Shown here piece after piece: positions 37,413 through 45,122 of a stretch of 45,122 bases of DNA. The notes under the pieces were generated by a model. It saw only the letters and a program-made list of their open reading frames with translations. It was not told where the DNA came from and did not search any database. Made by a program: the position numbers and the translations under genes. How positions within the stretch are numbered: the stretch's first letter is position 1; every line of letters starts with the position of its first letter. Origin of the DNA: a virus; the IMG/VR virus record IMGVR_UViG_3300009085_001558, positions 1 to 45,122 of that record; one strand, 5' to 3'.

Positions 37413-38884
37413 TGGCTGAACCCAAGTTAGACATCAGCGATGTAAACCGTCGTTCCGTTGTAAGCACACCCAAAGCCTCAGAGAATATGTCCCCGTATGC
37501 GGGATACTACACATTCCGGCTGTCTTCGATCACGGATAATATTGAGCCGTGGGGCAGGGACTGGCGCAAGCGGGATAGGCAACTCAGGGAATTCTTCCCA
37601 ACTGAATCGTTTGTGGCGGGAGCGATCTACTCAATGGCTGCGGCAAACGCCAACTTCCGATGGGAACTGGATGGACCGCCTCGGACTGTAGAGCAGGTGC
37701 GTATTCTGTGCAATACAGCCAACCGTGGTCAGGGATGGGTAAGTTTCGCACAGAAGGTATCGCTGGACCTGTTCTCCCAGGATAACGGTGCGTTCATCGA
37801 ATTTATCCGGCAGGGGAACAGCGAATCGTCACCCTGTATCGGGATTGCGCATCTGGACTCCGCTCAATGCGTAAGGACGGGAGATCCAAAAGAACCCGTC
37901 ATCTACTACGACCGATTGGGTAAGGCAAGACTGTTGAAGTGGTATCAGGTCTGCGCATTGTCTGAATTCCCGTCCGGCATTGAATCGATGCACGAGATTC
38001 AATATTCCGGCCTTACCAGAGTACTGCGCATGTCTCAAATCATCAGGGACATCATGCTGTATAAGGCAGAGAAGGTTTCGGGCCGCTTCGAGAAAGAGTT
38101 GCACGTCATCGGCGGACCGTCCAAGCAGGAAGTGGCAGACGCAATGGCGCGTGGAAATGAACGGGCTGACAACGACGGCCTGACACGGTTCATGCAGGGG
38201 ATCATCCTGACCTCGATGGATCCTGAGAAGCCGGTCAGCTACGAGAAGATCGACCTTGCCAGTCTTCCGGACGGGTTTAACTACGACGACGAATTGAAGT
38301 GGTATCTGGCGGCAATGGCATTGGGGTTCGGTCGGGACTATCAGGACTTTGCTCCTCTGCCTGGTGGTGGGTTGGGAACATCCACTCAATCCGAAATCCT
38401 ACACATGAAGTCGAAGGCCAAGGGACCGGCTCTGTTCATGCGCATCATGGAATACGTGCTGAACTTCTACGGTGTCATGCCGTCCTCGACAACCTTCAAC
38501 TTTGAGGAAATCGATCCGGATGAGGAAGCGCAGACTGCTGACACGCGAAAGGTACGCGCTGAGACACGGGCTATCCAGATTGCGTCGGGTGAGATTACCC
38601 CGCAGGTTGCCCGTCAGATGGCTTCGGATGAAGGAGACTTGGACGAAGAATACCTGAACATGATGGGCGATGAAGACGCCACCACGGATGTAACGGTGGA
38701 AGATAACGAGCCGGTAGACGAAGGGGACGAATCGGAAGTTATAGAGACTCCCGATGAGGAAGTCGAAGAACCGTTGGAAGACGCTCCCGAGATGCAGCCG
38801 AAGTATTGGGGGCGTGTGTTTGCAGCCGGAACGTTGAAGAACCTTGTAAAGAGGATGGTACATGGACGCCCAAGCGATAGTTAA
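37412..38884 (+). CDS. Portal protein
   Basis: 490 residues. EPWGRDWRKRDRQLREFFPT ... SFVAGAIYSMAAANANFRWE, then IAHLDSAQCVRTGDPKEPVI, a helix-rich stem region (RVLRMSQIIRDIMLYKAEKV) and LGTSTQSEILHMKSKAKGP. This is the usual portal order (clip, stem, wing), and the acidic C-terminus is typical. It forms the dodecameric ring at one capsid vertex that docks terminase and then the tail. The next gene starts 23 bases before its end. Confidence 0.85.
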   Translation: MAEPKLDISDVNRRSVVSTPKASENMSPYAGYYTFRLSSITDNIEPWGRDWRKRDRQLREFFPTESFVAGAIYSMAAANANFRWELDGPPRTVEQVRILCNTANRGQGWVSFAQKVSLDLFSQDNGAFIEFIRQGNSESSPCIGIAHLDSAQCVRTGDPKEPVIYYDRLGKARLLKWYQVCALSEFPSGIESMHEIQYSGLTRVLRMSQIIRDIMLYKAEKVSGRFEKELHVIGGPSKQEVADAMARGNERADNDGLTRFMQGIILTSMDPEKPVSYEKIDLASLPDGFNYDDELKWYLAAMALGFGRDYQDFAPLPGGGLGTSTQSEILHMKSKAKGPALFMRIMEYVLNFYGVMPSSTTFNFEEIDPDEEAQTADTRKVRAETRAIQIASGEITPQVARQMASDEGDLDEEYLNMMGDEDATTDVTVEDNEPVDEGDESEVIETPDEEVEEPLEDAPEMQPKYWGRVFAAGTLKNLVKRMVHGRPSDS

Positions 38885-39560
38885 TGCTCTGGACGAATTG
38901 AACAAGGCAGACATTGACAGCCTGAAACGCAAAACTGAAGCCTATCAAGCATCCCTCCAAGCGGCTGTGCAACGAGCCTTGAAGAAAATATCCCGTCTGC
39001 CAAATGGAGATCATTGGGAGATTGAGAGGATTGTCTTAGCTTTACAGGATGAGTTGATTGCCATTGGCGAGAGCTTCATACCCCAGGCTGTGCGTTTGGG
39101 ATACGGCTCGCGTCCGATAGACGACAAATTCAGGATAAAGGTAGATTCACTTATACAACAGAATAATCAGTACGTCAGGTCCAACTTCATCCCAGGATTC
39201 CGAAAGAAGGTATTGGTAGACATCGATTGGGATGAGGAAGAAATCAGTATCGAAGAATCGGTAGAGGATGAGACGCCCGGCCTGCTGGCGTGGATTGCTT
39301 TATACGGAGGCGCATTCTGGACTGCCATTTGGGTGGGGCTTGGATTGTCGGTAGAGGCTATTCAAGGTCAAGGTGTAGGCAAGCTGCGGATCGAACGCGT
39401 CTTGGATCCCGACGCACAGCATTGTGATACCTGTCCCGGTAAGGCTGGTGTTTATGAATCGTGGGATGAGATGCTTACTGTGTGTGGAGGACTTCCCGGC
39501 GATTTTTCAGACACTTGCGGATCAAATTGTAGGTGTGAAATCTACGTGGATATTGAATGA
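38862..39560 (+). CDS. Phage minor head protein (gpF/SPP1 gp7-like)
   Basis: 232 residues with a helical N-terminal part. A hydrophobic Gly/Trp segment lies in the middle (GLLAWIALYGGAFWTAIWVG). The C-terminal signature is RIERVLDPDAQHCDTCPGKA ... YESWDEM ... CGGLPGDFSDTCGSNCRCEI, with the Cys pattern of minor head proteins. It follows the portal as in most such phages and may travel with the DNA or stabilise the portal. Confidence 0.8.
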   Translation: MDAQAIVNALDELNKADIDSLKRKTEAYQASLQAAVQRALKKISRLPNGDHWEIERIVLALQDELIAIGESFIPQAVRLGYGSRPIDDKFRIKVDSLIQQNNQYVRSNFIPGFRKKVLVDIDWDEEEISIEESVEDETPGLLAWIALYGGAFWTAIWVGLGLSVEAIQGQGVGKLRIERVLDPDAQHCDTCPGKAGVYESWDEMLTVCGGLPGDFSDTCGSNCRCEIYVDIE

Positions 39561-40036
39561 CACTAATAAGCATGGACATTTACATGTCGGCGGGTCTGCG
39601 GAACTTCGATCCGACACATTACGCTGCGGACGCTGAGAAACTATTGGACGAAGTGGCTCAGGCTATTCAAAAGGATTACGAAAAGACGACAGGCACTTGG
39701 ACAAATAAGCCTAAATTCAAGATTCATAAAAAGACAGCACTTCGGTTCATCGGAACGTCTGACAAGATATATCGCTTTGTGGACGAAGGGACGCGCGGAC
39801 ATTTTATACCATTGCGTAGAGCAAAAAGCCTTGTATTTCATTCTGGATACAAGGCCAAGTCTGTGCGTAGGTTTATTGGTTCTGAACACGGTGGTTCATT
39901 CGGTCCTTTATGGGGATCAAAAGGTCACTATGTAAAAGGCATTGAGTCCCGCGAATTCACGGAAGCCATTGCCGAAAGCAAGGTGGACGAATTTATGCAG
40001 AAGGTGTCAATCGTAATAAAGCCATTCAAGAAATAA
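39557..40036 (+). CDS. HK97 gp10-like virion morphogenesis protein
   Basis: 159 residues, ATGA-coupled. RFVDEGTRGHFIPLRRAKSL followed by a basic, Gly-rich segment and a final helix matches the gp10 / tail-completion family (V[DE]xGT..H.I.P). Often it joins head and tail. It stands before the capsid protease here rather than after the capsid, a less usual order. The N-terminal ~14 residues may be spurious; internal Mets are available. Confidence 0.65.
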   Translation: MTLISMDIYMSAGLRNFDPTHYAADAEKLLDEVAQAIQKDYEKTTGTWTNKPKFKIHKKTALRFIGTSDKIYRFVDEGTRGHFIPLRRAKSLVFHSGYKAKSVRRFIGSEHGGSFGPLWGSKGHYVKGIESREFTEAIAESKVDEFMQKVSIVIKPFKK

Positions 40037-40046
40037 GAAACGTAAT

Positions 40047-40076
40047 TTGACGCATGATTATATAGACCCATATAAT
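40047..40076 (+). promoter_or_regulatory. Strong promoter before the protease/capsid genes
   Basis: TTGACG and a perfect TATAAT are 18 bases apart in the 57-base gap, giving a leader of about 10 bases before the GGAGG site. This would boost capsid protein production. Confidence 0.7.
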
Positions 40077-40093
40077 CGGAATTGGAGGCATAA

Positions 40094-41440
40094 ATGCCTT
40101 GGAAGATATTCATGGACGGAAGTGAGCATTGCGTCTACAAACTGAATGCAGACGGCAGCAAGGGAGAGAAGATACCGGGCGGGTGTCATGCATCCGAGGA
40201 AGACGCCAAGAAACATCTGGCGGCTCTCTACGCCAATGAACCGAAGGAGTTGAGCATGTCCAAGAAGCACAAAAGGAAAGTCCTTGTCATTGAGCCGGAG
40301 ATTGAACCTACCCCTGCGCTTGAGCCCGTTCCCGCGCTTGAGCCTGAGCCTGAATTGCATCCCGTTCCCGAGGTCATTCCTGAACCTGTGGTAGAGGATG
40401 CGCAGGATGAGGTAATCACCGAGGAAGACATGCCGGAGGAAGGCAAATCCCTCTGGCGCAAGCTGTTGGACATTCTGTGTCCGAAGCCTGCCGAGAAGAA
40501 AGAGGAACCCGTGTCCCTGAATGTCAACTCCAGCCTTGTGCTGGTGAAGGACGTAAACGGGAACTACCACGCCCTTGGGATTGTCACGAACAAGTGGCGC
40601 GACCGGGATGCGGCAGCGAACCCGAGGAACGGCGGGGAGATTATCACCGAGGCTGCACACAAGGAATTCATGGAATACCTTGACGCGCATCCGGACGAAG
40701 CACCTGTCCTGCTGGCTTGGCACACGGACGGAACCGAAGTCAAGTCCCGCGCTCAATGGTGGGCGTACAAGGACGGGTTTGTGATGATGGACTGGCCGTT
40801 GACGGAAGCCGAGGCACAGGCTATCGAAAAGGCAGACAAGGAGTTTGGTCCGTTGGGGATGTCTCATGGCTTTATCACATTAGAGCCGAAGGATGTCCAG
40901 AATGGGTTGATCCACAAGTACCGCTCCCAGGAGGCAAGTCATTTGCCACTGAAGTGGGCGGCAAATATCTTTACAGATTTCGCCGTAGTGCGAATGGAGG
41001 CTAAAAACATGAGCAAATTCCCTGATGATCGACGGAAGTATCTTGCCGCAGTATTTGGCGAGGAAACGACTTCCAAGCTCGAATCTGAAACCGAGGAACG
41101 ATCCAAGGCACTCGAAGCGTCCGGCGTTCAGAGCAAGGACTATGATGCCGAAAGCCCGACGACCAAAGCTCTGGTATCCATCGCGGAAAGTCTTGGCAAG
41201 ATGCAGGACGAACGCGTTCAGGTTATCGATGCTGTCAAGGCACTTACGACACGCATCGAACAGCTTGAAAAGTCCGATGATGAAAAGATCGCCACCGCAA
41301 TCAAACCGAAGGTGTCTCCTGTTGCGCAGTCCGAGCCTGGCGCACAAGGGACTGTAATCAGCGAAGAAAAGGCCAAGGAACTCGCTCCCACGGGGTCCGA
41401 GAATTCCTGGTTCGCTAAAGCTCACGAAGGCTTGAAATAA
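40094..41440 (+). CDS. Prohead protease fused to scaffold
   Basis: 448 residues. An N-terminal ~55 residues (HCVYKLNADGSKGEKIPGGC, then HASEEDAKKHLAALYANE) as in other phage structural polyproteins; an acidic Pro/Glu repeat (EPTPALEPVPALEPEPEL). Next a protease-like domain (~135-300) with VTNKWRDRDA, LAWHTDGTEV and FGPLGMSHGFITLEP. A C-terminal coiled-coil scaffold (QDERVQVIDAVKALTTRIEQ) follows. The His/Ser pair would be catalytic (XkdF-like). It directs capsid assembly and then removes the scaffold. Confidence 0.7.
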   Translation: MPWKIFMDGSEHCVYKLNADGSKGEKIPGGCHASEEDAKKHLAALYANEPKELSMSKKHKRKVLVIEPEIEPTPALEPVPALEPEPELHPVPEVIPEPVVEDAQDEVITEEDMPEEGKSLWRKLLDILCPKPAEKKEEPVSLNVNSSLVLVKDVNGNYHALGIVTNKWRDRDAAANPRNGGEIITEAAHKEFMEYLDAHPDEAPVLLAWHTDGTEVKSRAQWWAYKDGFVMMDWPLTEAEAQAIEKADKEFGPLGMSHGFITLEPKDVQNGLIHKYRSQEASHLPLKWAANIFTDFAVVRMEAKNMSKFPDDRRKYLAAVFGEETTSKLESETEERSKALEASGVQSKDYDAESPTTKALVSIAESLGKMQDERVQVIDAVKALTTRIEQLEKSDDEKIATAIKPKVSPVAQSEPGAQGTVISEEKAKELAPTGSENSWFAKAHEGLK

Positions 41441-41442
41441 TC

Positions 41443-41455
41443 ACCCTATAAGGGT
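41443..41455 (+). other. Small hairpin before the capsid ribosome-binding site
   Basis: ACCCT-ata-AGGGT, a 5-bp stem with a 3-base loop, ends just before TAGGAGG. It may protect the 5' end or tune capsid translation. Confidence 0.35.
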
Positions 41456-41467
41456 AGGAGGTTTAAC

Positions 41468-42907
41468 ATGGCTATTAATGCACAAGATGTAGCCGCGATT
41501 TTGGCGGCACTGATGAACAAGAAAGAAGCCACCGGAACTCCCGTTGGTCCGTATGTTCATGGTCCTGCTGGCATGTTTGGCGTTGCCGGGTTGGATCGGG
41601 ATGTAATCTCGACCCGCGTTCAGCCGCAGGGGTTGGCGTCCCTACTCCCTGCGAAACCGAGCGTGTACACGAACCCGATGTTCGCGTACATTACAGGCTT
41701 CCTGCAAGGGACTGGATCTGAGCCAACGAATGTCTGCGATAATCCGCCTGCGGCAGGAAGTATGAAGAACTGCATCCAAACGGCGCAGTTTGGACGGTTC
41801 TCCCGCAAGACCCGAGAACTGGATATCGACCGCGTTGGTCAGCTTATCAATCGTGGCGAATTCACCGATCTTGCGCTGGTGAACGATCCTCTGGTGGACG
41901 TTCTGGGTGGAATCTTCCCGAACATGCCGGATCAGAGTCGTATTCTGGCCGGACGGGAAGTCCTCGAACGGATGCTGGAAGTCGGTATCGAAATCCAGAA
42001 CTGGCTTTGCACGACCCTCTGGGGCGGAAATCCGACCAACAACACCGCCGGTGGCGGGTACAAGGAATTCCCCGGTCTTGGGTTGCTCGTGGGTACGACC
42101 AAGGTCGATGCTCTTACGAACACCGACTGCCCGTCCCTCGACTCCGATGTCAAGGACTTCCTGTACAAGAACATTAACTCCGACGTAGCTCCGACCATCG
42201 ACCGATACATTGGCGAACTGATGCGCATCCTGCGCGGCAATGCCTCTAAGATGAACTTCGGTGCTACGGAATGGGTTATCGTCATGCGGGAAGATCTGTT
42301 CTACGAACTCACCGCATACTGGCCCTGCAAGTACCACACGGACCGCTGCTCGAATACTACGATCAACCGTGTCGTGCTGCTCTCCGAGGAAATCACCATG
42401 CGGGATGCGATGCGGAACGGTCGCTATCTCCTGGTGGATGGTATGCAGATCCCGGTCATCATCGACGACTGCATTCCGGAATACTCCTCGGGTGATACCG
42501 TCAAGATCCCGGTGGGTTGCTACGCCTCCGATATCTTCATCATCCCGCTGACTGTTCGTGGTGGAACGCCCGTTACCTTCTGGGAATACTACGACTACAG
42601 CGCGGCCAACGGAACGGTTCAGGCTGTCACGGATGCCCGTGCGACCAACCGCTTCTGGACCGATGGTGGACGGTATATGTGGACTTGGGCTGAGTACAAC
42701 TGGTGCTTGACCCACATTGCGAAGGTGGAACCGCGCATCATCCTGAAGACCCCGCACCTGGCGGGACGCCTGAACAATGTCGTGTACTGCCCGCTCCAGC
42801 ACTCGCGCAATAGCCAACCCGATGATCCGTACTTCGTGGATGGTGGCGTGACGACCGGACGTGCGGCTCCTTCCCTGTACTCTGAATGGGACGGAACGCA
42901 ACGGTAA
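41468..42907 (+). CDS. Major capsid protein
   Basis: 479 residues with a very good TAGGAGG site. Segments such as RFSRKTRELDIDRVGQLINR, VEVGIEIQNW-like EVGIEIQNWL, GATEWVIVMREDLFYELTAY and DGMQIPVIIDDCIPEY are like HK97-fold capsid proteins of large, Cys-containing type. High-GC, well-biased codons suggest strong expression. The last ~30 residues (DDPYFVDGGVTTGRAAPSLY) form an extended tail echoed in a small downstream protein. Protease/scaffold lies just before it. Confidence 0.85.
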   Translation: MAINAQDVAAILAALMNKKEATGTPVGPYVHGPAGMFGVAGLDRDVISTRVQPQGLASLLPAKPSVYTNPMFAYITGFLQGTGSEPTNVCDNPPAAGSMKNCIQTAQFGRFSRKTRELDIDRVGQLINRGEFTDLALVNDPLVDVLGGIFPNMPDQSRILAGREVLERMLEVGIEIQNWLCTTLWGGNPTNNTAGGGYKEFPGLGLLVGTTKVDALTNTDCPSLDSDVKDFLYKNINSDVAPTIDRYIGELMRILRGNASKMNFGATEWVIVMREDLFYELTAYWPCKYHTDRCSNTTINRVVLLSEEITMRDAMRNGRYLLVDGMQIPVIIDDCIPEYSSGDTVKIPVGCYASDIFIIPLTVRGGTPVTFWEYYDYSAANGTVQAVTDARATNRFWTDGGRYMWTWAEYNWCLTHIAKVEPRIILKTPHLAGRLNNVVYCPLQHSRNSQPDDPYFVDGGVTTGRAAPSLYSEWDGTQR

Positions 42908-42913
42908 AAACAA

Positions 42914-42995
42914 TGGGGGCGGATAGGTAAGCGGTGACAAGCCCAACCGCGAACCGAAAAGCGTATCCCGAGCGTTTCCGCTCCCTCCGTCGGGA
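42914..42995 (+). other. Structured 3' region after the capsid gene
   Basis: Within the 139 bases after the capsid stop are GCGGT..ACCGC and GAGCG-tttc-CGCTC, the latter enclosed by TCCCG/CGGGA. These could stabilise the abundant capsid mRNA or form a small RNA; no family is recognised. Confidence 0.4.
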
Positions 42996-43000
42996 ATACC

Positions 43001-43031
43001 AGACCCTGCTATTGACGCAGGGTCTTTTTTT
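43001..43031 (+). terminator. Rho-independent terminator after the capsid gene
   Basis: A perfect 9-bp stem AGACCCTGC/GCAGGGTCT with a 7-base loop (TATTGAC) is followed by a T-run. It ends the capsid operon. The loop holds the -35 of a new promoter. Confidence 0.9.
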
Positions 43032-43040
43032 AAGTATCCT
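43012..43040 (+). promoter_or_regulatory. Promoter overlapping the terminator
   Basis: TTGACG (in the loop) and TATCCT are 17 bases apart, with a start near 43047, the ATG of the next small gene, so the mRNA may be leaderless. Confidence 0.45.
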
Positions 43041-43046
43041 GTATTT

Positions 43047-43145
43047 ATGCGACAAAAAATTCTTGACATTATTCTGGTAATCGTGATTGTCTTCGTGGCA
43101 GTCGTTTTGGTTCTGGATGCGCTGATTCAATCGGGAGTGTGGTAA
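43047..43145 (+). CDS. 32-residue membrane peptide
   Basis: MRQKILDIILVIVIVFVAVV is a near-complete transmembrane helix, ended by a short acidic/polar tail. No Shine-Dalgarno; the start matches the predicted transcription start, and the next gene begins right after the stop. May be a membrane partner of the downstream zinc/TM protein. Confidence 0.45.
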   Translation: MRQKILDIILVIVIVFVAVVLVLDALIQSGVW

Positions 43146-43577
43146 ATGGAAATGCATAAGGAATGGTGTCGATATTGTCATCGCCGGACTTACGATGATA
43201 AACGCGGTGATTGTGATCGATACGGCGGTCCTCGTGAAAAAGACGCGGATTTGATAAACGAAGAAGAAATAGATCACCCATATTTCGTAAACGGTAATCC
43301 CGGCAGAACGGATCATCCTGCCTTGCAGGAAAACGAGTCCTATTATATTGATGGTGGTGTGACACTTGGACGATCTCCTATTGGTTATTTTAATGATGAT
43401 ATATGGAAAGGAATACAAGAACCAGCACTCTTTCCTACAGAAGAAATAAGTATAAACAAGAAAAAGACACGACTGAATTTAAACGCGTATGATGTGATTA
43501 GTTTTATTTTAGCGCTGGCAATTGCGTTATCCATTACTTTGTTCGTTGCGTTTGTGGTATTCGCCATATGGTCATAA
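43146..43577 (+). CDS. Zinc-finger membrane protein sharing a peptide with the capsid C-terminus
   Basis: 143 residues. N-terminal zinc motif (CRYCHRRTYDDKRGDCDRYG), a linker with DHPYFVNGNPGRTDHP and ESYYIDGGVTLGRSPIGY, and a C-terminal membrane helix (VISFILALAIALSITLFVAF). The linker repeats the capsid tail (PYFVDGGVTTGRAAPSLY), which is unexpected. The protein may tether or mimic the capsid tail at the membrane, but no function is known. The heptose kinase gene begins inside its end. Confidence 0.6.
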   Translation: MEMHKEWCRYCHRRTYDDKRGDCDRYGGPREKDADLINEEEIDHPYFVNGNPGRTDHPALQENESYYIDGGVTLGRSPIGYFNDDIWKGIQEPALFPTEEISINKKKTRLNLNAYDVISFILALAIALSITLFVAFVVFAIWS

Positions 43578-44533
43578 CCCGCACTCCCCTACGTATTTCT
43601 TTCATGGGCGGCGGAACAGACATTCCCGAATTCTGCCGTGATGAGAGAAGCATCGTTGTTTCTTCGGCCATAGATAAATATATAACTGTCGTTGTCAAAC
43701 ACAACTTCGAGAAGAAGAACCGTATCTGCTACAGCGTGGTTGAGAACACGGACTTGGTAGATGACATCCACCACGACTTGATCCGCGAGTGCATGAAATA
43801 CTTCAATATTGAGGGTTTGGAAATTGTCACCTTCGCAGATGTGCCTGGGACAGGGACAGGGTTGGGTTCTTCGTCTGCTCTGTGTGTTGGATTGGTCCAT
43901 GCTTTACTGACGTTGACGCGCAAGCAGGAATTCAACCCGATTATTTATGCCAACCTTGCATATCACATCGAACGGGATATGGCCGGTCATCCAGTAGGTA
44001 GACAGGATCACTTCGCTTCGGCTTGCGGTGGAATAAAGGAATATCACTTCCTTGGAAATCATTACCAAGAGATAAACCAGCTGATTGAGAAGGAGCGTTG
44101 TTATCTTTTAGAGGAACACATGCTCCTCTTATTCACAGGAACCACCAGAAATGCGAATAAGATACTCGAAGATCAGGCGCAGATGGTTCCGAATACTAGG
44201 GACATCCTGCGACAGATGCGGGATGATGCAGGGTTTGGTATTGGACTTATTCAGGACGGCTGGATGAACATGCTCGGCCAATACCTGACGAAGAACTGGA
44301 CGCTTAAGAAGCAACTATCCTCGCAGATAACGAACCCTGACATTGACCTATGGCTGGAGCAAGGAATGAATGCTGGTGCATACGGTGGTAAACTGTGCGG
44401 GGCTGGCGGAGGTGGTTTTATCCTATTCATCGCTCCTCCTGAAAAGCATAATGACATCTGCAAGGCAACGGGATTGAAGAAAACAACCGTAAAGATTTCT
44501 CACGAAGGGACAAAGACGATCTATGCTGACTGA
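43568..44533 (+). CDS. hddA: D-glycero-D-manno-heptose 7-phosphate kinase, HddA-like (GHMP family)
   Basis: 321 residues. TRTPLRISFMGGGTDIPEFC at the start, the ATP loop VPGTGTGLGSSSALCVG (92-108), GHPVGRQDHFASACGG, and the GHMP motif 3 AGAYGGKLCGAGGGGF. It phosphorylates the anomeric position of heptose 7-phosphate. Together with the GmhA and HAD genes this gives three steps of nucleotide-heptose synthesis; the nucleotidyltransferase is not in the window. It overlaps the upstream gene by 10 bases. Other GHMP sugars are possible. Confidence 0.8.
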   Translation: MVITRTPLRISFMGGGTDIPEFCRDERSIVVSSAIDKYITVVVKHNFEKKNRICYSVVENTDLVDDIHHDLIRECMKYFNIEGLEIVTFADVPGTGTGLGSSSALCVGLVHALLTLTRKQEFNPIIYANLAYHIERDMAGHPVGRQDHFASACGGIKEYHFLGNHYQEINQLIEKERCYLLEEHMLLLFTGTTRNANKILEDQAQMVPNTRDILRQMRDDAGFGIGLIQDGWMNMLGQYLTKNWTLKKQLSSQITNPDIDLWLEQGMNAGAYGGKLCGAGGGGFILFIAPPEKHNDICKATGLKKTTVKISHEGTKTIYAD

Positions 44534-45122
44534 ATTTACTCCTCCGATAATTGATAAACGAGATGCAGACTGGTGGATCCAAGGGTTAGGATCACAGGAT
44601 TTGGATAATGAGGTAGTTGGGTTAACTATCATGACTCTATTCCGGAAGCCCAAGACAATGGTTGATTTCGGATCTGGGACAGGGTGCATGGTCAACGTTT
44701 GGAGGGCGAATGGGATTGATGCTTACGGTGTGGACCGTCTACCGCGCCCAGACTGGCCTCATCTTTACCAGGCTGACCTAACCAAACCCGTCCGGTTCGA
44801 TAGGCAATTCGATGTCGTGACGTGCATTGAGGTTGCCGAGCACCTTCCGGAATCGTCTGCGGATACTCTCTGCGAGACGTTGTATGTACATGTAAAAGCC
44901 GGTGGGTTCCTTGTCTTTACTTCCGCACAACCTGGACAGCAGGGGGAAGGTCATGTGCATTTAAAGCCATCCGAATATTGGCGGAAGAAATTCGATGCGC
45001 TTGGATTGACGTTTACGGCCTTCTGGACATTCCGCCTAATGCTTGCGCTCCGCACGATGGATCATCCCCAACGACATATCGAAGCGAACCTACAGGTATT
45101 CCAGATGCGGGAGGCGGTCTGA
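44523..45122 (+). CDS. Class I SAM-dependent methyltransferase
   Basis: 199 residues, ending at the last base of the window. Motif I MVDFGSGTGCMVNVWRANGI binds SAM; VDRLPRP is the acidic loop, and FDVVTCIEVAEHLPES is motif II/post II as in small-molecule or glycan methyltransferases. It overlaps the kinase gene by 11 bases, so a heptose or other sugar could be its substrate. Nucleic acid or protein cannot be excluded. Confidence 0.75.
   Translation: MLTEFTPPIIDKRDADWWIQGLGSQDLDNEVVGLTIMTLFRKPKTMVDFGSGTGCMVNVWRANGIDAYGVDRLPRPDWPHLYQADLTKPVRFDRQFDVVTCIEVAEHLPESSADTLCETLYVHVKAGGFLVFTSAQPGQQGEGHVHLKPSEYWRKKFDALGLTFTAFWTFRLMLALRTMDHPQRHIEANLQVFQMREAV

Noticed and set aside
40058-40867. 269-codon minus-strand frame opposite the protease/scaffold gene
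   Set aside because: Antisense to a well-supported gene with its own promoter; no start signal.
41642-43069. 475-codon minus-strand frame opposite the capsid gene
   Set aside because: It mirrors the codon bias of the capsid gene on the other strand, crosses its terminator and has no recognisable domain.

Overview
The window is part of the genome of a tailed, siphovirus-like double-stranded DNA phage. It carries the terminase, portal, head, tail, lysis and replication modules, with no rRNA, no chromosomal housekeeping genes and no recognisable integrase. A membrane-anchored protein (24842..25471) has a long Thr-Pro-Thr linker of the kind common in Chloroflexota (Anaerolineae) surface proteins, so a host in that phylum is a reasonable but unproven guess. 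The sequence does not close into a simple circle. The first gene lacks its start, an in-frame stop would lie just upstream if the ends were joined, and the head-tail connector and tail-terminator genes expected between capsid and tail are missing. The real genome is therefore longer.

Layout. 1-9.4 kb (+): tail tube with a fused BNR-type propeller, tail assembly chaperone with a +1-frameshifted extension, tape measure, distal tail protein with a propeller insert, Gp37-like hub, fibre, and two small holin-like membrane proteins, closed by a terminator. 9.5-17.6 kb (-): a leftward early/replication operon that starts with an orphan ParS/MbcA-like protein and a winged-helix initiator. It continues with DnaB, SSB, RNA ligase, a metallophosphoesterase, RusA, HNH nucleases and small regulators. 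17.9-26.5 kb and 28.1-30.6 kb (+): a dense accessory region of tiny, often ATGA-coupled genes (zinc-ribbon, membrane, DUF551, Lar-like) with an amidase endolysin, two lipoprotein or signal-peptide genes and an acetyltransferase. A short leftward pair (27-28 kb) encodes a GH24 muramidase and an endonuclease VII. 30.6-33 kb (+): an HNH gene behind a complex inverted-repeat leader, a conserved phage protein, then GmhA-like and HAD (GmhB-like) heptose genes preceded by pentanucleotide arrays. 33.2-42.9 kb (+): terminase small and large subunits, a structured RNA with terminator, a virion protein, portal, minor head protein, gp10-like protein, protease/scaffold and major capsid protein. 43-45 kb (+): small membrane proteins, an HddA-like heptose-7-phosphate kinase and a methyltransferase.

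The most unusual feature is a set of five strictly phased pentanucleotide arrays, (GGYNN)n with 12-17 units each. One lies in the leftward replication operon and four lie around the heptose genes. All have GG on the transcribed strand and sit immediately upstream of genes. They share multi-unit words, and most share a defined 3' end (GGTNTGGTTTGGA in three). They look like a dispersed RNA- or DNA-level element rather than simple sequence noise. Other notable non-coding features are a GNRA-hairpin leader RNA on the minus strand, a 16-bp palindrome repeated at two promoter regions, a tRNA-like fold that lacks a D-arm, and a multi-hairpin RNA between terminase and portal.
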